Shown piece after piece: positions 33,383 through 42,371 of a stretch of DNA of 64,000 nucleotides. Below the pieces are notes generated by a model. It saw only the letters and a program-made list of their open reading frames with translations. It had not been told where the DNA came from and did no database searches. Both the position numbers and the translations under genes were made by a program. Source of the stretch: Oceanispirochaeta sp. M1 (GTDB lineage Bacteria; Spirochaetota; Spirochaetia; DSM-2461); NCBI RefSeq assembly GCF_003346715.1, contig NZ_QQPQ01000009.1, positions 120,746 to 184,745 on the forward strand, read 5' to 3'. Every line of letters begins with the position of its first letter. The first letter of the stretch is position 1.

Positions 33383-33934
33383 TCAGCTGTAATTCTTAAT
33401 CCCTTCCAGAGGACAATGGGCATAGACCCGGTCCTTAACCAGCTGTACAGTGAAGGGAACTTTCAGCTGTTGATGAAAGATCACATCATGACCAAGGCAT
33501 AAACCCACTTCTATCACAAAGTCGGCATTTCTGTTTAAAAACTCAGCCTGTCCGGCAGGATTACAGGAGTAGACCTCATTGCTCTTTTCAGGGTTGATAT
33601 CACTCTCTTTGACTCCCCCCATGGAACATCGGGCGGGTACCAGATTCAATCCGGCGCCATTCATCTTGCTGCGGATATCCTGGGCCAGAGATTCAAGGCC
33701 GAAGCAGTAAGCCAGACCAATATTCTTATAGCCCTGAAGCTGACAGAACTCAACTACCTCCTGAAAGCGGGACAGTTCTCCGGCCCTACCGTTATCCACA
33801 AGGGTACTGCTGCTTTTCACAATGGTCAGATTAGACCCTTGAGAATAGACATCAAGACTCTTCTCTTTAAGGCCGAAGCAGTCGGCTCCGTTCTTCCGGC
33901 AGCTCTTATCGCTGCAATCCAGACAGTTTTTCAT
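33383..33934 (-). CDS. DUF1847 protein, cysteine-rich, probable metal binding
   Basis: Protein of 183 residues. The N-terminus has C-x2-C-x4-C-x6-C (residues 4-19), likely a metal or iron-sulfur site; more cysteines are conserved further on (NIGLAYCFGLE, PARCSMGG, VYSCNPAGQAEFLN, HCPLEG). These are signatures of DUF1847, whose function is unknown. It follows the CPBP protease gene by 25 bp on the same strand but has its own likely promoter and no Shine-Dalgarno sequence. Confidence 0.82.
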   Translation of the reverse strand: MKNCLDCSDKSCRKNGADCFGLKEKSLDVYSQGSNLTIVKSSSTLVDNGRAGELSRFQEVVEFCQLQGYKNIGLAYCFGLESLAQDIRSKMNGAGLNLVPARCSMGGVKESDINPEKSNEVYSCNPAGQAEFLNRNADFVIEVGLCLGHDVIFHQQLKVPFTVQLVKDRVYAHCPLEGIKNYS

Positions 33935-33940
33935 ATATTT

Positions 33941-33969
33941 AATATAGCATATATTCCATTCATTGTTTA
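33941..33969 (-). promoter_or_regulatory. Promoter predicting a leaderless DUF1847 mRNA
   Basis: Minus strand TAAACA (33969-33964), a 17-nt spacer and TATATT (33946-33941), ending 6 nt before the ATG at 33934. It overlaps the end of the upstream protease gene. Confidence 0.5.
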
Positions 33970-34685
33970 GTCTGCACCAGGCTGCTTATTACATGAAGGA
34001 CTATATCTGCAGAGAAATGAGAAACCATCGCAGCAAACAGACCATACTTCCAGAAAATAACACCAAAGATGATTCCACCTGCACCATTCAATATCAGGGC
34101 CCGTGAAATAAGTAAGGGTGAAAGCTTAGCCAAAGCAGCAGTAGCCGGTAGATGACCAAGGCCGAATAGGAGAGCTGCAATTATATTGGCTACCCAGAAG
34201 GCTCCTGCAGCTGCCGTTCCATCTCCATTTGTCCAGAATCTGCTAAGCAGCCAGAAGATTCCTGAAAGGAGGAACCATCTCATCAGAAGCTCTTCGGTAA
34301 TGCCTCCATAAAAACAGGCCAGGAAGCGTTTCCAGAGTGATATATTTTCAGAGATTCCAGTAAATGCTTCAGGCAGATGGGGAGCAAAAACAAACTTATC
34401 AAGAACTAGAATCAAGAATCCGGCAAAGAGACCTGCTGTCACAGCAATCCAGATTCTCCCGGGAGGAGAATAAATTCTCAGCCCCAGAACACTTGCTGCT
34501 TTCAGGCCGATCCAGACAACAAATATCATTGTGATAAGTGATTGAACGACTGATAGAGTAATCATCTTTGTTGTCAGTGTCATCTCAGGTTTTAAAGCTG
34601 TACTGTATGGAAAAATAGCGATTCCACCCAATAGCCCCAGAACAGTAAGCATGATTAAATGGGAATAATTCACATTAAGATTCAT
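33960..34685 (-). CDS. CPBP-family intramembrane metalloprotease
   Basis: Polytopic inner-membrane protein of 241 residues with about seven or eight hydrophobic segments. The CPBP (Abi, type II CAAX protease-like) motifs are EELLMRWFLLSG (Glu-Glu-x3-Arg) and FGLGHLP (Phe-x3-His), which form the membrane metal site. The substrate is unknown. Its start overlaps the ArsR-type regulator gene by 11 bp, so both are under the same operator; regulator-CPBP pairs often handle envelope stress or peptide immunity. Confidence 0.85.
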   Translation of the reverse strand: MNLNVNYSHLIMLTVLGLLGGIAIFPYSTALKPEMTLTTKMITLSVVQSLITMIFVVWIGLKAASVLGLRIYSPPGRIWIAVTAGLFAGFLILVLDKFVFAPHLPEAFTGISENISLWKRFLACFYGGITEELLMRWFLLSGIFWLLSRFWTNGDGTAAAGAFWVANIIAALLFGLGHLPATAALAKLSPLLISRALILNGAGGIIFGVIFWKYGLFAAMVSHFSADIVLHVISSLVQTKQ

Positions 34686-35220
34686 AGTTGACCTCCGGTA
34701 CGATCACTGTTGATAGTAGATAGCGCTCTTTGATCCCCTCTTCGGAGGAACCGTATTTTTCCAGGAGAGCCAGATAATCCTTTTGAAAATCTGCCAGTTG
34801 ACCTGCTGGAATCTCTACAGCTCTTGTACGGTAGCCCAGGCGGCCCAGGAGCTCAGGATGCTCATCCAGAGAATTTACGATATTCATAAAACTGTTGAAT
34901 AAACTTCCCAGGAATGCAGAAAAATACTTTTGATGATCCTCCCGGGAAAATTTACCAGCATCATCTTGATCAAAATTTACTGCTGCTGAGTCACGGAGAC
35001 CATAAATTTTTTCCACCGTACCTCTGACGGGGTGAGAATCGACAACATTGATAAGAGAAGCATTCTCCAGAGACTTGAGATGTCTGTAAAGGGTTGCCTG
35101 AGGGACATCAGGAAGCTTAGCGGCAATCTGCCCAGCTGTGAGCTCAAGGGCACTCAACAATGAGATTATTCGTAAGCGTACAGGGTGAAGTACCAGATCA
35201 GCTCTCTTTTTGGTGTTCAT
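34675..35220 (-). CDS. ArsR-type winged-helix regulator
   Basis: Regulator of 181 residues. The N-terminal winged helix is LVLHPVRLRIISLLSALELTAGQIAAKLPDVPQATLYRHLKSLENASLINVVDSHPVRGTVEKIY, followed by a helical C-terminal part (HQKYFSAFLGSLFNSFMNIV). No cysteine pair typical of metal-sensing ArsR is present. The start is ATG 35220 with GGAGAG 4 nt upstream; the longer frame to 35271 would run through the promoter. It forms an operon with the CPBP protease. Confidence 0.83.
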   Translation of the reverse strand: MNTKKRADLVLHPVRLRIISLLSALELTAGQIAAKLPDVPQATLYRHLKSLENASLINVVDSHPVRGTVEKIYGLRDSAAVNFDQDDAGKFSREDHQKYFSAFLGSLFNSFMNIVNSLDEHPELLGRLGYRTRAVEIPAGQLADFQKDYLALLEKYGSSEEGIKERYLLSTVIVPEVNYES

Positions 35221-35229
35221 ACTCTCTCC

Positions 35230-35271
35230 ATTATCATCTATGATAATATTATCACTATTGATAATAGTCAA
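35230..35271 (-). promoter_or_regulatory. Promoter covered by two contiguous identical-type dyads
   Basis: ATTATCATCTATGATAAT (35230-35247) and ATTATCACTATTGATAAT (35248-35265) are two perfect ATTATCA-N4-TGATAAT dyads placed end to end. The minus-strand promoter TTGACT (35271-35266), 17 nt, TATTAT (35248-35243) is almost wholly inside them. Autorepression by the ArsR-type protein is the simplest reading. Confidence 0.7.
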
Positions 35272-35442
35272 GTTTTTTTTATTTTTGAATTATTTTTGTT
35301 TCAAAGCACAATCTTATCTTGAGCTTAATATTCGGCTTCGGAATCCCAATATCCCGCTTTGGCCGGGTTTAAGGGTTTTTCCCAAAAGAAGAATTATGAT
35401 AGAATCCCACAGTTTCATTTTTCTAACAGGAGCCCTCATTTT

Positions 35443-37077
35443 ATGGTCAATTTATCAGGAATCAGAATCGCTTACGGCGATCGTATTATCTTCAGAGATT
35501 CCTCCTTTCTTATCCGTCCCCAGGACAGAATCGGACTTGTAGGTCCAAACGGATCGGGAAAAACAACTATCTTCCGTCTGATCACAGGGGAGGAGCATGC
35601 CGATGAGGGCAGCATCAATGTAGACCCGGGCGTCATTGTGGGTTACTTCTCTCAGGATGTGGGAGAGTCTGCAGGTAAGAGTGCTCTTGAAGAAGTCATG
35701 GCGGGAGCCGGAAAGGCTCATGAACTGAGCCTGAAGATGGAGGAGATGGAACACACCATGGGCGATGCCGATGCCATGGAGAAGATGAGTGATGACGCCA
35801 TGGAAAAGTTCATGATGATATACGGCGAAGTGCAGATGGAGTATCAGAACCTGGGAGGTTATGAGCTTGAATCCAATGCAAAGGCCATACTGGACGGACT
35901 GGGAATTCCCGAAAGCCGGCAGGGTCAGAGTATTGAGAGCTTCAGCGGTGGATGGAAAATGCGAATTGCCCTGGCCAGGATTCTTCTGCTTAACCCCGAT
36001 GTTCTTTTAATGGATGAGCCTACAAACCACCTTGATATTGAATCCATTGTCTGGCTGGAGGAGTGGCTTAAATCTTTCAAAGGCGCCTTGATGATGACAA
36101 GCCATGACAGAGAGTTTATGACTCGCATCTGCGGCAGAACCATTGAGGCTGCGGGGGAGACCATACAAACCTATAGTGGAAACTATGACTTCTATCTCAC
36201 AGAGCGAGCCATACGCCGGGAGCAGCTTGTTTCAGCCCAGAGACGGCAGCAGGCCATGCTTGCCAAGGAAGAGGAATTCATTGCCCGCTTTGCAGCTAGA
36301 GCCTCCCATGCCGCCCAGGTACAGTCCCGGGTAAAGATGCTGGAAAAGATGGAGAGAGTGGTTGTTCCACCGGACCCGAAAGTAATGAAATTCAATTTCC
36401 CGACCTGCCCCAGAAGCGGTGATGTGGTTGTAAGGATGGAAGGACTTGCCAAGGAGTGGCCCCTGGAAGATGGAAATGTTCATCCTGTATTCAGTGGAAT
36501 TACCGGAGTTGTGGAGAGGGGTAACAAGATTGCCCTTACCGGAGTCAACGGCGCCGGTAAGTCCACCCTGTTGAAAGTACTTGATGATCTGACTGAACCT
36601 ACAGAGGGAACATCCGAGATAGGAGCCAGTGTGAATGCGGGTTATTTTTCCCAGTATTCCGGTGACAGCCTGCATGAGGGTAACACAGTTTTTGAAGAGT
36701 TGGCAGCCCTCCTCCCCCGAGAATCCAGGGGGGGCATAATGAATCTTCTGGGAACCTTTCAGTTTTCAGGTGATGATGTGGATAAGAAGATCGGAATCCT
36801 TTCGGGGGGAGAGAAAAGCCGTGTAATGCTGGCTTCTCTCCTGGCCAGACCCATCAACTTCCTGATGCTCGATGAGCCCACAAACCACCTGGATATTGCC
36901 AGCCGTGAAGTACTGCTGGAAGCCCTGAAGGCCTTTGAGGGAACTGTAATTATCGTAAGCCATGACCGTTACTTCTTAAAACATCTGGCAAACAGGGTCT
37001 TCGAGATTGATCATGGAAACATGAAAGTCTTTGAAGGGGACTACGATTACTATCTTGAGAAAAAAGAGTCTGAATAA
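35443..37077 (+). CDS. ABC-F family ATPase (ribosome-associated)
   Basis: Soluble twin-ATPase of 544 residues with no membrane segments. Domain 1: Walker A GPNGSGKTT, signature SFSGGWKMRIALAR, Walker B LLMDEPTNHLD. Domain 2: GVNGAGKST, LSGGEKSRVMLAS, FLMLDEPTNHLD. The charged linker between them (RREQLVSAQRRQQAMLAKEEEFIARFAARASHAAQVQSR) reaches the ribosome's P/E-site tRNA in this family. It resembles YkpA/YbiT-type members; an antibiotic-protection role cannot be told from sequence. The frame extends upstream to 35359, but ATG 35443 fits the family start and has AGGAG 10 nt before it. Confidence 0.9.
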   Translation: MVNLSGIRIAYGDRIIFRDSSFLIRPQDRIGLVGPNGSGKTTIFRLITGEEHADEGSINVDPGVIVGYFSQDVGESAGKSALEEVMAGAGKAHELSLKMEEMEHTMGDADAMEKMSDDAMEKFMMIYGEVQMEYQNLGGYELESNAKAILDGLGIPESRQGQSIESFSGGWKMRIALARILLLNPDVLLMDEPTNHLDIESIVWLEEWLKSFKGALMMTSHDREFMTRICGRTIEAAGETIQTYSGNYDFYLTERAIRREQLVSAQRRQQAMLAKEEEFIARFAARASHAAQVQSRVKMLEKMERVVVPPDPKVMKFNFPTCPRSGDVVVRMEGLAKEWPLEDGNVHPVFSGITGVVERGNKIALTGVNGAGKSTLLKVLDDLTEPTEGTSEIGASVNAGYFSQYSGDSLHEGNTVFEELAALLPRESRGGIMNLLGTFQFSGDDVDKKIGILSGGEKSRVMLASLLARPINFLMLDEPTNHLDIASREVLLEALKAFEGTVIIVSHDRYFLKHLANRVFEIDHGNMKVFEGDYDYYLEKKESE

Positions 37078-37087
37078 GGGCTTATAA

Positions 37088-37135
37088 ACAAAAAAGACCA
37101 TGCCCCGCTTCTTTCGAAGAGGACACGGCCCTAAT
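37088..37135 (-). terminator. Terminator after the iron alcohol dehydrogenase gene
   Basis: On the minus strand an imperfect stem (GGGCCGTGTCC, CTTC-GAAA-GAAG tip, then GGGGCATGGTC) is followed by TTTTTT (37096-37091). It could serve both convergent genes. A second weak hairpin with a GAGG/CCTC core lies at about 37150-37175. Confidence 0.6.
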
Positions 37136-37186
37136 CAGTATTTTATATAAAAGGAGGAGGAGGAATACCTCTTCTTTATACCAGAT

Positions 37187-38341
37187 TTATTTCATGCTTC
37201 TTCCGTAGTAGGAAGCCTCATAGATTGCCTTAACATCGGCTATTGTGGGTGCTCCGGGGTTAGTCAGAGTACAGGGGTCTCCGTGGGCATTCCTGCTCAT
37301 TCTATCCAGAACTTCTTTGAACTTGTCTTCATTGAAATCAACTTCATCACAGTCCTGAAAAGTTGCGGGAATACCTAAAGTTTTATTCAGGCCTCTGATC
37401 TCTTCAGCCAGGTCCTTAACTCCGATATTCTTTTCGACCTTGTCATACTTGTCAGAAGACTTTCTATTGAAGTCGATGATATAGGGAAGCATGATTGCAT
37501 TGGCCAGCCCGTGGGTGACACCGAACTCACCACCAATTTTGTGGGCAAGAGAGTGAACCAGTCCAAGAGAAGCATTTGTAAAAGCCATTCCGGCCAGTGA
37601 AGAAGCATTGTGCATATTGTAGCGGGCATCCATGTCATCACCATTCTTGTAGGCAGTTTCCAGATTAGCCAGTACCAGCTTGATAGCTTCCATGGCATAG
37701 GGGTCTGTAAAACAGGTTGCCGCTATAGAGGCAACCGCTTCTACGGCATGAGCCATAACGTCCATACCTGTGTTTGCAGTGATATGTGCGGGCATTGTTG
37801 CAGGAAGAGCAGGATCAAGGATTGCAATGTCGGGAACCATATCGCCCGCAACAATGGGATATTTAATATGATTATCTGTATCTGTGATTACAGAAAAAGC
37901 TGTAATTTCAGAGGCTGTGCCACTGGTTGAGGGGATGGCGACAAACTTAGCCTTGTTTCTGAGTCCGGGCATGGAGCCGGGTTCGATGATGTCTTCAAAG
38001 CTGAGTTCGGGATGCTCGTAGAAACACCACATTACTTTGGCTGCATCCAGAGCGGAACCTCCACCGATTGCAACGATCCAGTCGGGCTGGAAGGCGGCCA
38101 TTTCAGCAGCGCCTCTTTTTACAGTTTTCACAGAAGGGTTGGGTTCAACACCGTCAATGACGATTGTCTCCATTCCTGCGTCTTTAAGATATTTATCAGC
38201 CTGATCCAGGAATCCGAATTTCTTCATGGAACTTCCACCGGTAACCAGTGCTGCTTTTTTTCCGGTCAGAGTGGCCAGTGTTTCCATTGAACCCTCTCCG
38301 TAAACGATATTTCTGGGAATTGAAAAATTCATTACTGCCAT
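37187..38341 (-). CDS. Iron-containing alcohol dehydrogenase
   Basis: NAD(P)H-dependent group III alcohol dehydrogenase of 384 residues, for reduction of acetaldehyde or another aldehyde in fermentation. The cofactor loop is AIGGGSALDAAK; the iron ligands are in ANTGMDVMAHAVEA (Asp, His), LVHSLAHKIGGEFGVTHG (two His). AAGGAG stands before the ATG. Ethanol and butanol enzymes are alike in sequence, so the true substrate is open. Its promoter carries the same 21-bp element as the hydrogenase operon, implying joint redox or fermentation control. Confidence 0.92.
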   Translation of the reverse strand: MAVMNFSIPRNIVYGEGSMETLATLTGKKAALVTGGSSMKKFGFLDQADKYLKDAGMETIVIDGVEPNPSVKTVKRGAAEMAAFQPDWIVAIGGGSALDAAKVMWCFYEHPELSFEDIIEPGSMPGLRNKAKFVAIPSTSGTASEITAFSVITDTDNHIKYPIVAGDMVPDIAILDPALPATMPAHITANTGMDVMAHAVEAVASIAATCFTDPYAMEAIKLVLANLETAYKNGDDMDARYNMHNASSLAGMAFTNASLGLVHSLAHKIGGEFGVTHGLANAIMLPYIIDFNRKSSDKYDKVEKNIGVKDLAEEIRGLNKTLGIPATFQDCDEVDFNEDKFKEVLDRMSRNAHGDPCTLTNPGAPTIADVKAIYEASYYGRSMK

Positions 38342-38373
38342 TACAATCTCCTTGGCATATTAGATATACTTTT

Positions 38374-38417
38374 ATCGATAACAATATATCTATACACCCG
38401 GTACAAAAAAAGGTCAA
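38374..38417 (-). promoter_or_regulatory. adh promoter with shared hyd/adh operator
   Basis: Minus strand TTGACC (38417-38412), 17 nt, TATAGA (38394-38389). The 21-bp element at 38374-38394 starts ATCGATAA and ends ATATCTATA on the plus strand. It matches the one at 52183-52203 in 18 of 21 positions. It overlaps the -10 box and start site, a repressor position. Confidence 0.55.
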
Positions 38418-38566
38418 TAGTCTGCCTCCAAATATTTCCAGATAACTCAATTCATATATAAACTGTCGTATATCAATTAGCTTTTTAATAACAGGATACA
38501 AACAATCCCCTAACTTTCCCTCTCCATCCTTGAATAGAAAATTGTTTATACGATAGAGGAGTTATT

Positions 38567-40015
38567 ATGAAAAATTATCTGAAAAAGGGATTATCATTAA
38601 TCCTGATTTTACTCACAGGAGCCCTGGCTTTTGCCGGCGGACAGAAAGAGGGTGTACAGAAAGCCGCTGAACAGGCAGCCGGACAGGCAAAATATGTTTT
38701 TCTGTTTATTGGAGACGGAATGGCAATGCCCCAGGTCAGTGCGGCAGAAGCCTACCTCAGTGCCAAAGATGGAAAAAGTGCAAATCAGAGACTGCTGAAT
38801 TTCAGCCAGTTTCCTGCACAGGGAATGACAACAACATACGCCTATGACAGATTCATCACAGGTTCTGCTGCCGCAGCAACTGCCATGGCTACAGGAAGTA
38901 AGACAGCTATCGGAGTTATCTCCATGAATCCTGAAAAGTCACAAGCCTATAAAACTCTGGCTGAAATGGCCAAAGAGAATGGTAAAAAGGTAGGTATTGT
39001 CTCTTCAGTAGATCTGGATCATGCCACACCTGCTGCCTTCTACGCTCACCAGCCCAGCCGTAACAATTATTATGATATCGGAGTGGAAGCAGTAAACTCA
39101 GAAGTTGACTACTTTGGCGGCGGACGCTTTAGAATTAGTAAAACTCCCGAGGGAGCACAGAATGTTCATGATCTGATGAAAACTGCAGGATGGACTATTG
39201 CTGAGAACAGACCCGAAATGGATGCTGTGACAGCAGGGACCCAAAAAGTTTATGCCTACAACTACGGGTTTGCCAGTGATGCACTGGATTATGAAATAGA
39301 TAGAAAAGAGGAAAGTATCTCCCTGGCAGAGTTCACACAGAAAGGAATTGACCTTCTTGATAATGAAGAAGGGTTTTTCATGATGGTCGAATCCGGGAAA
39401 ATTGACTGGGCCTGTCATGCTAATGACGGTGCTTCCTCCATCATGGATACTCTGGCATTCGCCGACTCCATTGATAGGGCAATTGAGTTCTACAATAAAC
39501 ACCCGGATGAGACTCTTATCGTTGTTACAGGTGACCACGAGACCGGAGGACTCACTCTGGGATTTGCCGGTACCGGTTATGAGACTTCCTTTGAGAACAT
39601 CAGCAGCCAGCAGCACTCTTACGAGTACTTTGATGAATATCTGCTGACTCCCTATCTGGAAGCAGGCAATACTGAAATTGACGGACTTATGAGAGATATC
39701 CAGTCTTTCTTCGGACTCTCTGATCTCAGCGACTATGAAATGAAATTGCTGAACAATTCTTTTAACAGAACTGTAAAGGGAGAAGCAGAGATTACCAATG
39801 CGGTAGAAGATAAACTGCTGTACGGTGGATACACTCCTGTTACAATGCAGCTGACTCATATCCAGAACAACAGATCCGGCCTTGCATGGACGTCTTACAA
39901 ACACACCGGTGTTCCTGTTGCCACCTTTGCCAAGGGTGCAGGAGAAGAGATGTTCCACGGTTACTACGACAATACGGACATCTTCCAGAAAATAAAATCA
40001 GCCATGGGTATGTAA
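38567..40015 (+). CDS. Alkaline phosphatase
   Basis: Exported metal-dependent phosphomonoesterase of 482 residues. A signal peptide ends near LAFA|GGQKE. Catalytic features: metal aspartate FIGDGM, nucleophile serine in FITGSAAAATAMATG, HATPAAFYAHQPSR, second metal set GKIDWACHAND and VVTGDHETGG. There is a C-terminal His (SYKHTGVPVATFAKG). The family also contains phosphodiesterases, but all motifs fit PhoA-type phosphatases. GAGGAG precedes the ATG. A Pho box was not recognised. A strong terminator follows. Confidence 0.9.
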   Translation: MKNYLKKGLSLILILLTGALAFAGGQKEGVQKAAEQAAGQAKYVFLFIGDGMAMPQVSAAEAYLSAKDGKSANQRLLNFSQFPAQGMTTTYAYDRFITGSAAAATAMATGSKTAIGVISMNPEKSQAYKTLAEMAKENGKKVGIVSSVDLDHATPAAFYAHQPSRNNYYDIGVEAVNSEVDYFGGGRFRISKTPEGAQNVHDLMKTAGWTIAENRPEMDAVTAGTQKVYAYNYGFASDALDYEIDRKEESISLAEFTQKGIDLLDNEEGFFMMVESGKIDWACHANDGASSIMDTLAFADSIDRAIEFYNKHPDETLIVVTGDHETGGLTLGFAGTGYETSFENISSQQHSYEYFDEYLLTPYLEAGNTEIDGLMRDIQSFFGLSDLSDYEMKLLNNSFNRTVKGEAEITNAVEDKLLYGGYTPVTMQLTHIQNNRSGLAWTSYKHTGVPVATFAKGAGEEMFHGYYDNTDIFQKIKSAMGM

Positions 40016-40057
40016 TCATCTACCAAGAGAAGTTTTGTATATAGACTGCTTACTTAA

Positions 40058-40080
40058 AAAACGGCCTCCGGGCCGTTTTC
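40058..40080 (+). terminator. Rho-independent terminator after alkaline phosphatase
   Basis: ACGGCC-TCCG-GGCCGT forms a 6-bp GC stem with a tetraloop, flanked by A and T runs (AAA before, TTT after). Confidence 0.88.
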
Positions 40081-40112
40081 TCATCTTCATTTTAAATTAA
40101 ACGGAGAACACA

Positions 40113-41261
40113 ATGTGGGACCTTCCTAATAAGGATAATAAAAAAGATATCATTTTCGTTATACTGACCCTAATTCTGACTGTGGGCCTTTTCTTTCTAC
40201 CCAATGAATTCCAGAGAGATGCCTACCCCAATTCAGTAAGAGTAAAAGGTAGAATTATCAATACTGACAACTCAGGAGTACAACAGTTCGGTCTCGTCCG
40301 GCAGGGAGATCAACTTGTGACTGTGGAAGTACTGAATAAGGAATACAAAGGAAAGATCTTGGAAGCCGGGAATATTCTAATCGGAACTCTGGAGATGGAT
40401 AAGATATTCGAAGTAGGTGATACGGCTCTAGTGGTACTTACAATTAACCCTGAAACCGGAAAAATTATTACAGGAGTGGCCTACGACCATTATCGGCTGG
40501 ACAGTGAGATATATCTTCTAAGCCTTTTTGTCTTCCTCCTCCTGGCCTATGCCCAATGGACAGGACTCAAGGCTCTTCTCTCATTCGCCTTTACAGGCAC
40601 AGTTATCTGGAAAGTTCTTTTACCGGGGTATCTCAGAGGATGGGATCCTGTGGTACTGGCCCTTTCTGTGACCGCCGTATTAACAGGAGTGATAATATTC
40701 CTCATTGCAGGTATTAATAAAAAAGGGCTAACCGCCTTCCTGGGAGGTTTTCTCGGAATAGTACTGACTGCCATACTGTCCATGCTGTTTACCAGGGATT
40801 TCAAAATACACGGAGCCGTTGTTAAATTCAGTGAAACTCTTCTCTATTCCGGATACGCCCATCTAAATCTGACAAAAATATTCCAGGCTGGAATTTTCCT
40901 GGCAGCATCAGGTGCCGTTATGGACCTGGCAATGGATATCTCCGCAAGTATGAAAGAGCTGGTCGACAGGCATCCGGGAATCAGCCGCAAGGAGCTGCTC
41001 CTTTCAGGATTCAGGGTAGGCCGTGCTGTATTGGGAACAATGACAACAACCCTGCTATTGGCCTATTCCAGCGGATATGCAGCAATGATCATGGTTTTCA
41101 TTGCTCAAGGCACCCCCCCTGAGAATGTATTTAACATTACATATGTTTCTGCGGAAATACTTCAGACACTGGTCGGCAGTTTCGGACTGGTAACGGTTGC
41201 ACCCTTTACCGCTCTTATGGGAGCACTGATCTATTCAGAGAGAAAAGACAGAACAATCTGA
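40113..41261 (+). CDS. YibE/F-family membrane protein
   Basis: Inner-membrane protein of 382 residues with one N-terminal membrane segment, a beta-rich domain of about 100 residues (RVKGRIINTDNSG to DTALVVLTI), then about seven more segments. The C-terminal half is typical of YibE/F: ASGAVMDLAMDISASMKELVDRHP and GRAVLGTMTTTLLLAYSSGYAAMIM, ending in GLVTVAPFTALMGALIY. Transport is presumed but no substrate is established. ACGGAGA precedes the ATG. It seems transcribed separately from the gal genes behind it. Confidence 0.87.
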   Translation: MWDLPNKDNKKDIIFVILTLILTVGLFFLPNEFQRDAYPNSVRVKGRIINTDNSGVQQFGLVRQGDQLVTVEVLNKEYKGKILEAGNILIGTLEMDKIFEVGDTALVVLTINPETGKIITGVAYDHYRLDSEIYLLSLFVFLLLAYAQWTGLKALLSFAFTGTVIWKVLLPGYLRGWDPVVLALSVTAVLTGVIIFLIAGINKKGLTAFLGGFLGIVLTAILSMLFTRDFKIHGAVVKFSETLLYSGYAHLNLTKIFQAGIFLAASGAVMDLAMDISASMKELVDRHPGISRKELLLSGFRVGRAVLGTMTTTLLLAYSSGYAAMIMVFIAQGTPPENVFNITYVSAEILQTLVGSFGLVTVAPFTALMGALIYSERKDRTI

Positions 41262-41318
41262 CAAAAAGAGGAGACAAAAAGGCAACAAAATAGGCCTTTC
41301 ATCTGTTAGTATCAGATT

Positions 41319-42371
41319 ATGAATAATTGTCCCGGACCCACTGCGCCCCAAAAAGAGATTACGGCCTACCTCAATAAAATATATGAACAGGGTGATCTTG
41401 AACCCGTTATGAACGAACTTCATCTCTGGTCACTGGATTCTGAATATATAAACAAAGACAAACTGGAGAAGAACAGCATTAGGGAATTCTATGACCTTGA
41501 TTATGACCTGTACTTCTCTTATCAGATAAATTATGCCCGCGCCGGTTATCAGCAGAAGAATAAACCTGCTCTCCCTGAGGGAGCCGAATGCCTGATCTGC
41601 CGGGAGAATGCCTCGTCCCCCGGGAAAGAAAACCTCAGGATCTTTGATCTTAAGCTGAAGGGAGTGGAAGAGGAAACAGATTTTTTTCTGCAGTTGACCC
41701 CCTTCCCCCTTTTCCCAAGGCATCTTGTGCTGATTAACAGGGAGCATACTCCCATGAATATGGGAGCCGAATCCATTGCACAGAGCCTTTCATTTATCGG
41801 GATGGCCCCGCATTATACCTTGTGTTCCAACTCGGATCTTGAGTGGGCTGGAGCCTCCATTCTCAGTCACAGCCATTTCCAGCTGCTCCATAAGAGAAGG
41901 CTTCCTGTGATGAATGCATCTCCCCTTTTTGAATTCGATTCAGAGAAAGGATTAAAAGTTGAAGCTCTCCGTTTCCCTTTACCCGTTATCAGATTGAGCT
42001 CTGAGAAGAGAACCGACCTGGTCCGGGAAGGAAGCAGAATAATAGATCTATGGAAGAAAACAGCCCCCGGGATGAGAACCGTCAATATGCTGATTTACCG
42101 GGAAGAAAATAATTTTATATGTACCCTGGTCCTCCGGGATTCACAATTCAGAACTCCGGAAGATCTGCAGAAGTATAAATCAGAGGGGATAGGTGTGGTG
42201 GAAGCCGCTGGAAGCTGGATCTTCCCACCCCCTTCGGGCTACCCGGAAGAAGAACTGACACAGAACAGCCGGGAGATAATAAAAGGATTTTTTAAAGGGA
42301 TCAGAGTATTTGATCCTTTAGATATAAAGGGCTATGACTTCCTGCCCTATAAGAGGAAAGAGAATGTATAA
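41319..42371 (+). CDS. galT: GalT-like hexose-1-phosphate uridylyltransferase (HIT superfamily)
   Basis: Protein of 350 residues next to galactokinase, likely moving UMP between UDP-glucose and galactose-1-phosphate. Recognisable parts are a CxxC pair (ECLICREN), the PLFPRHLVLINREHTPMNM strand and the HIT-type active site GASILSHSHFQLLHKR, giving H-x-H-x-Q. It is divergent from both standard GalT classes, so a related nucleotidyltransferase acting on another hexose-1-P (for example N-acetylhexosamine-1-P) is possible. No Shine-Dalgarno sequence is present; an extended -10 (TGTTAGTAT) ends 6 nt before the ATG. It overlaps galK by 8 bp. Confidence 0.75.
   Translation: MNNCPGPTAPQKEITAYLNKIYEQGDLEPVMNELHLWSLDSEYINKDKLEKNSIREFYDLDYDLYFSYQINYARAGYQQKNKPALPEGAECLICRENASSPGKENLRIFDLKLKGVEEETDFFLQLTPFPLFPRHLVLINREHTPMNMGAESIAQSLSFIGMAPHYTLCSNSDLEWAGASILSHSHFQLLHKRRLPVMNASPLFEFDSEKGLKVEALRFPLPVIRLSSEKRTDLVREGSRIIDLWKKTAPGMRTVNMLIYREENNFICTLVLRDSQFRTPEDLQKYKSEGIGVVEAAGSWIFPPPSGYPEEELTQNSREIIKGFFKGIRVFDPLDIKGYDFLPYKRKENV

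Noticed and set aside
42334..42363. Earlier start for galK
   Set aside because: It would add ten atypical residues and extend the overlap with galT; ATG 42364 has a good ribosome site.
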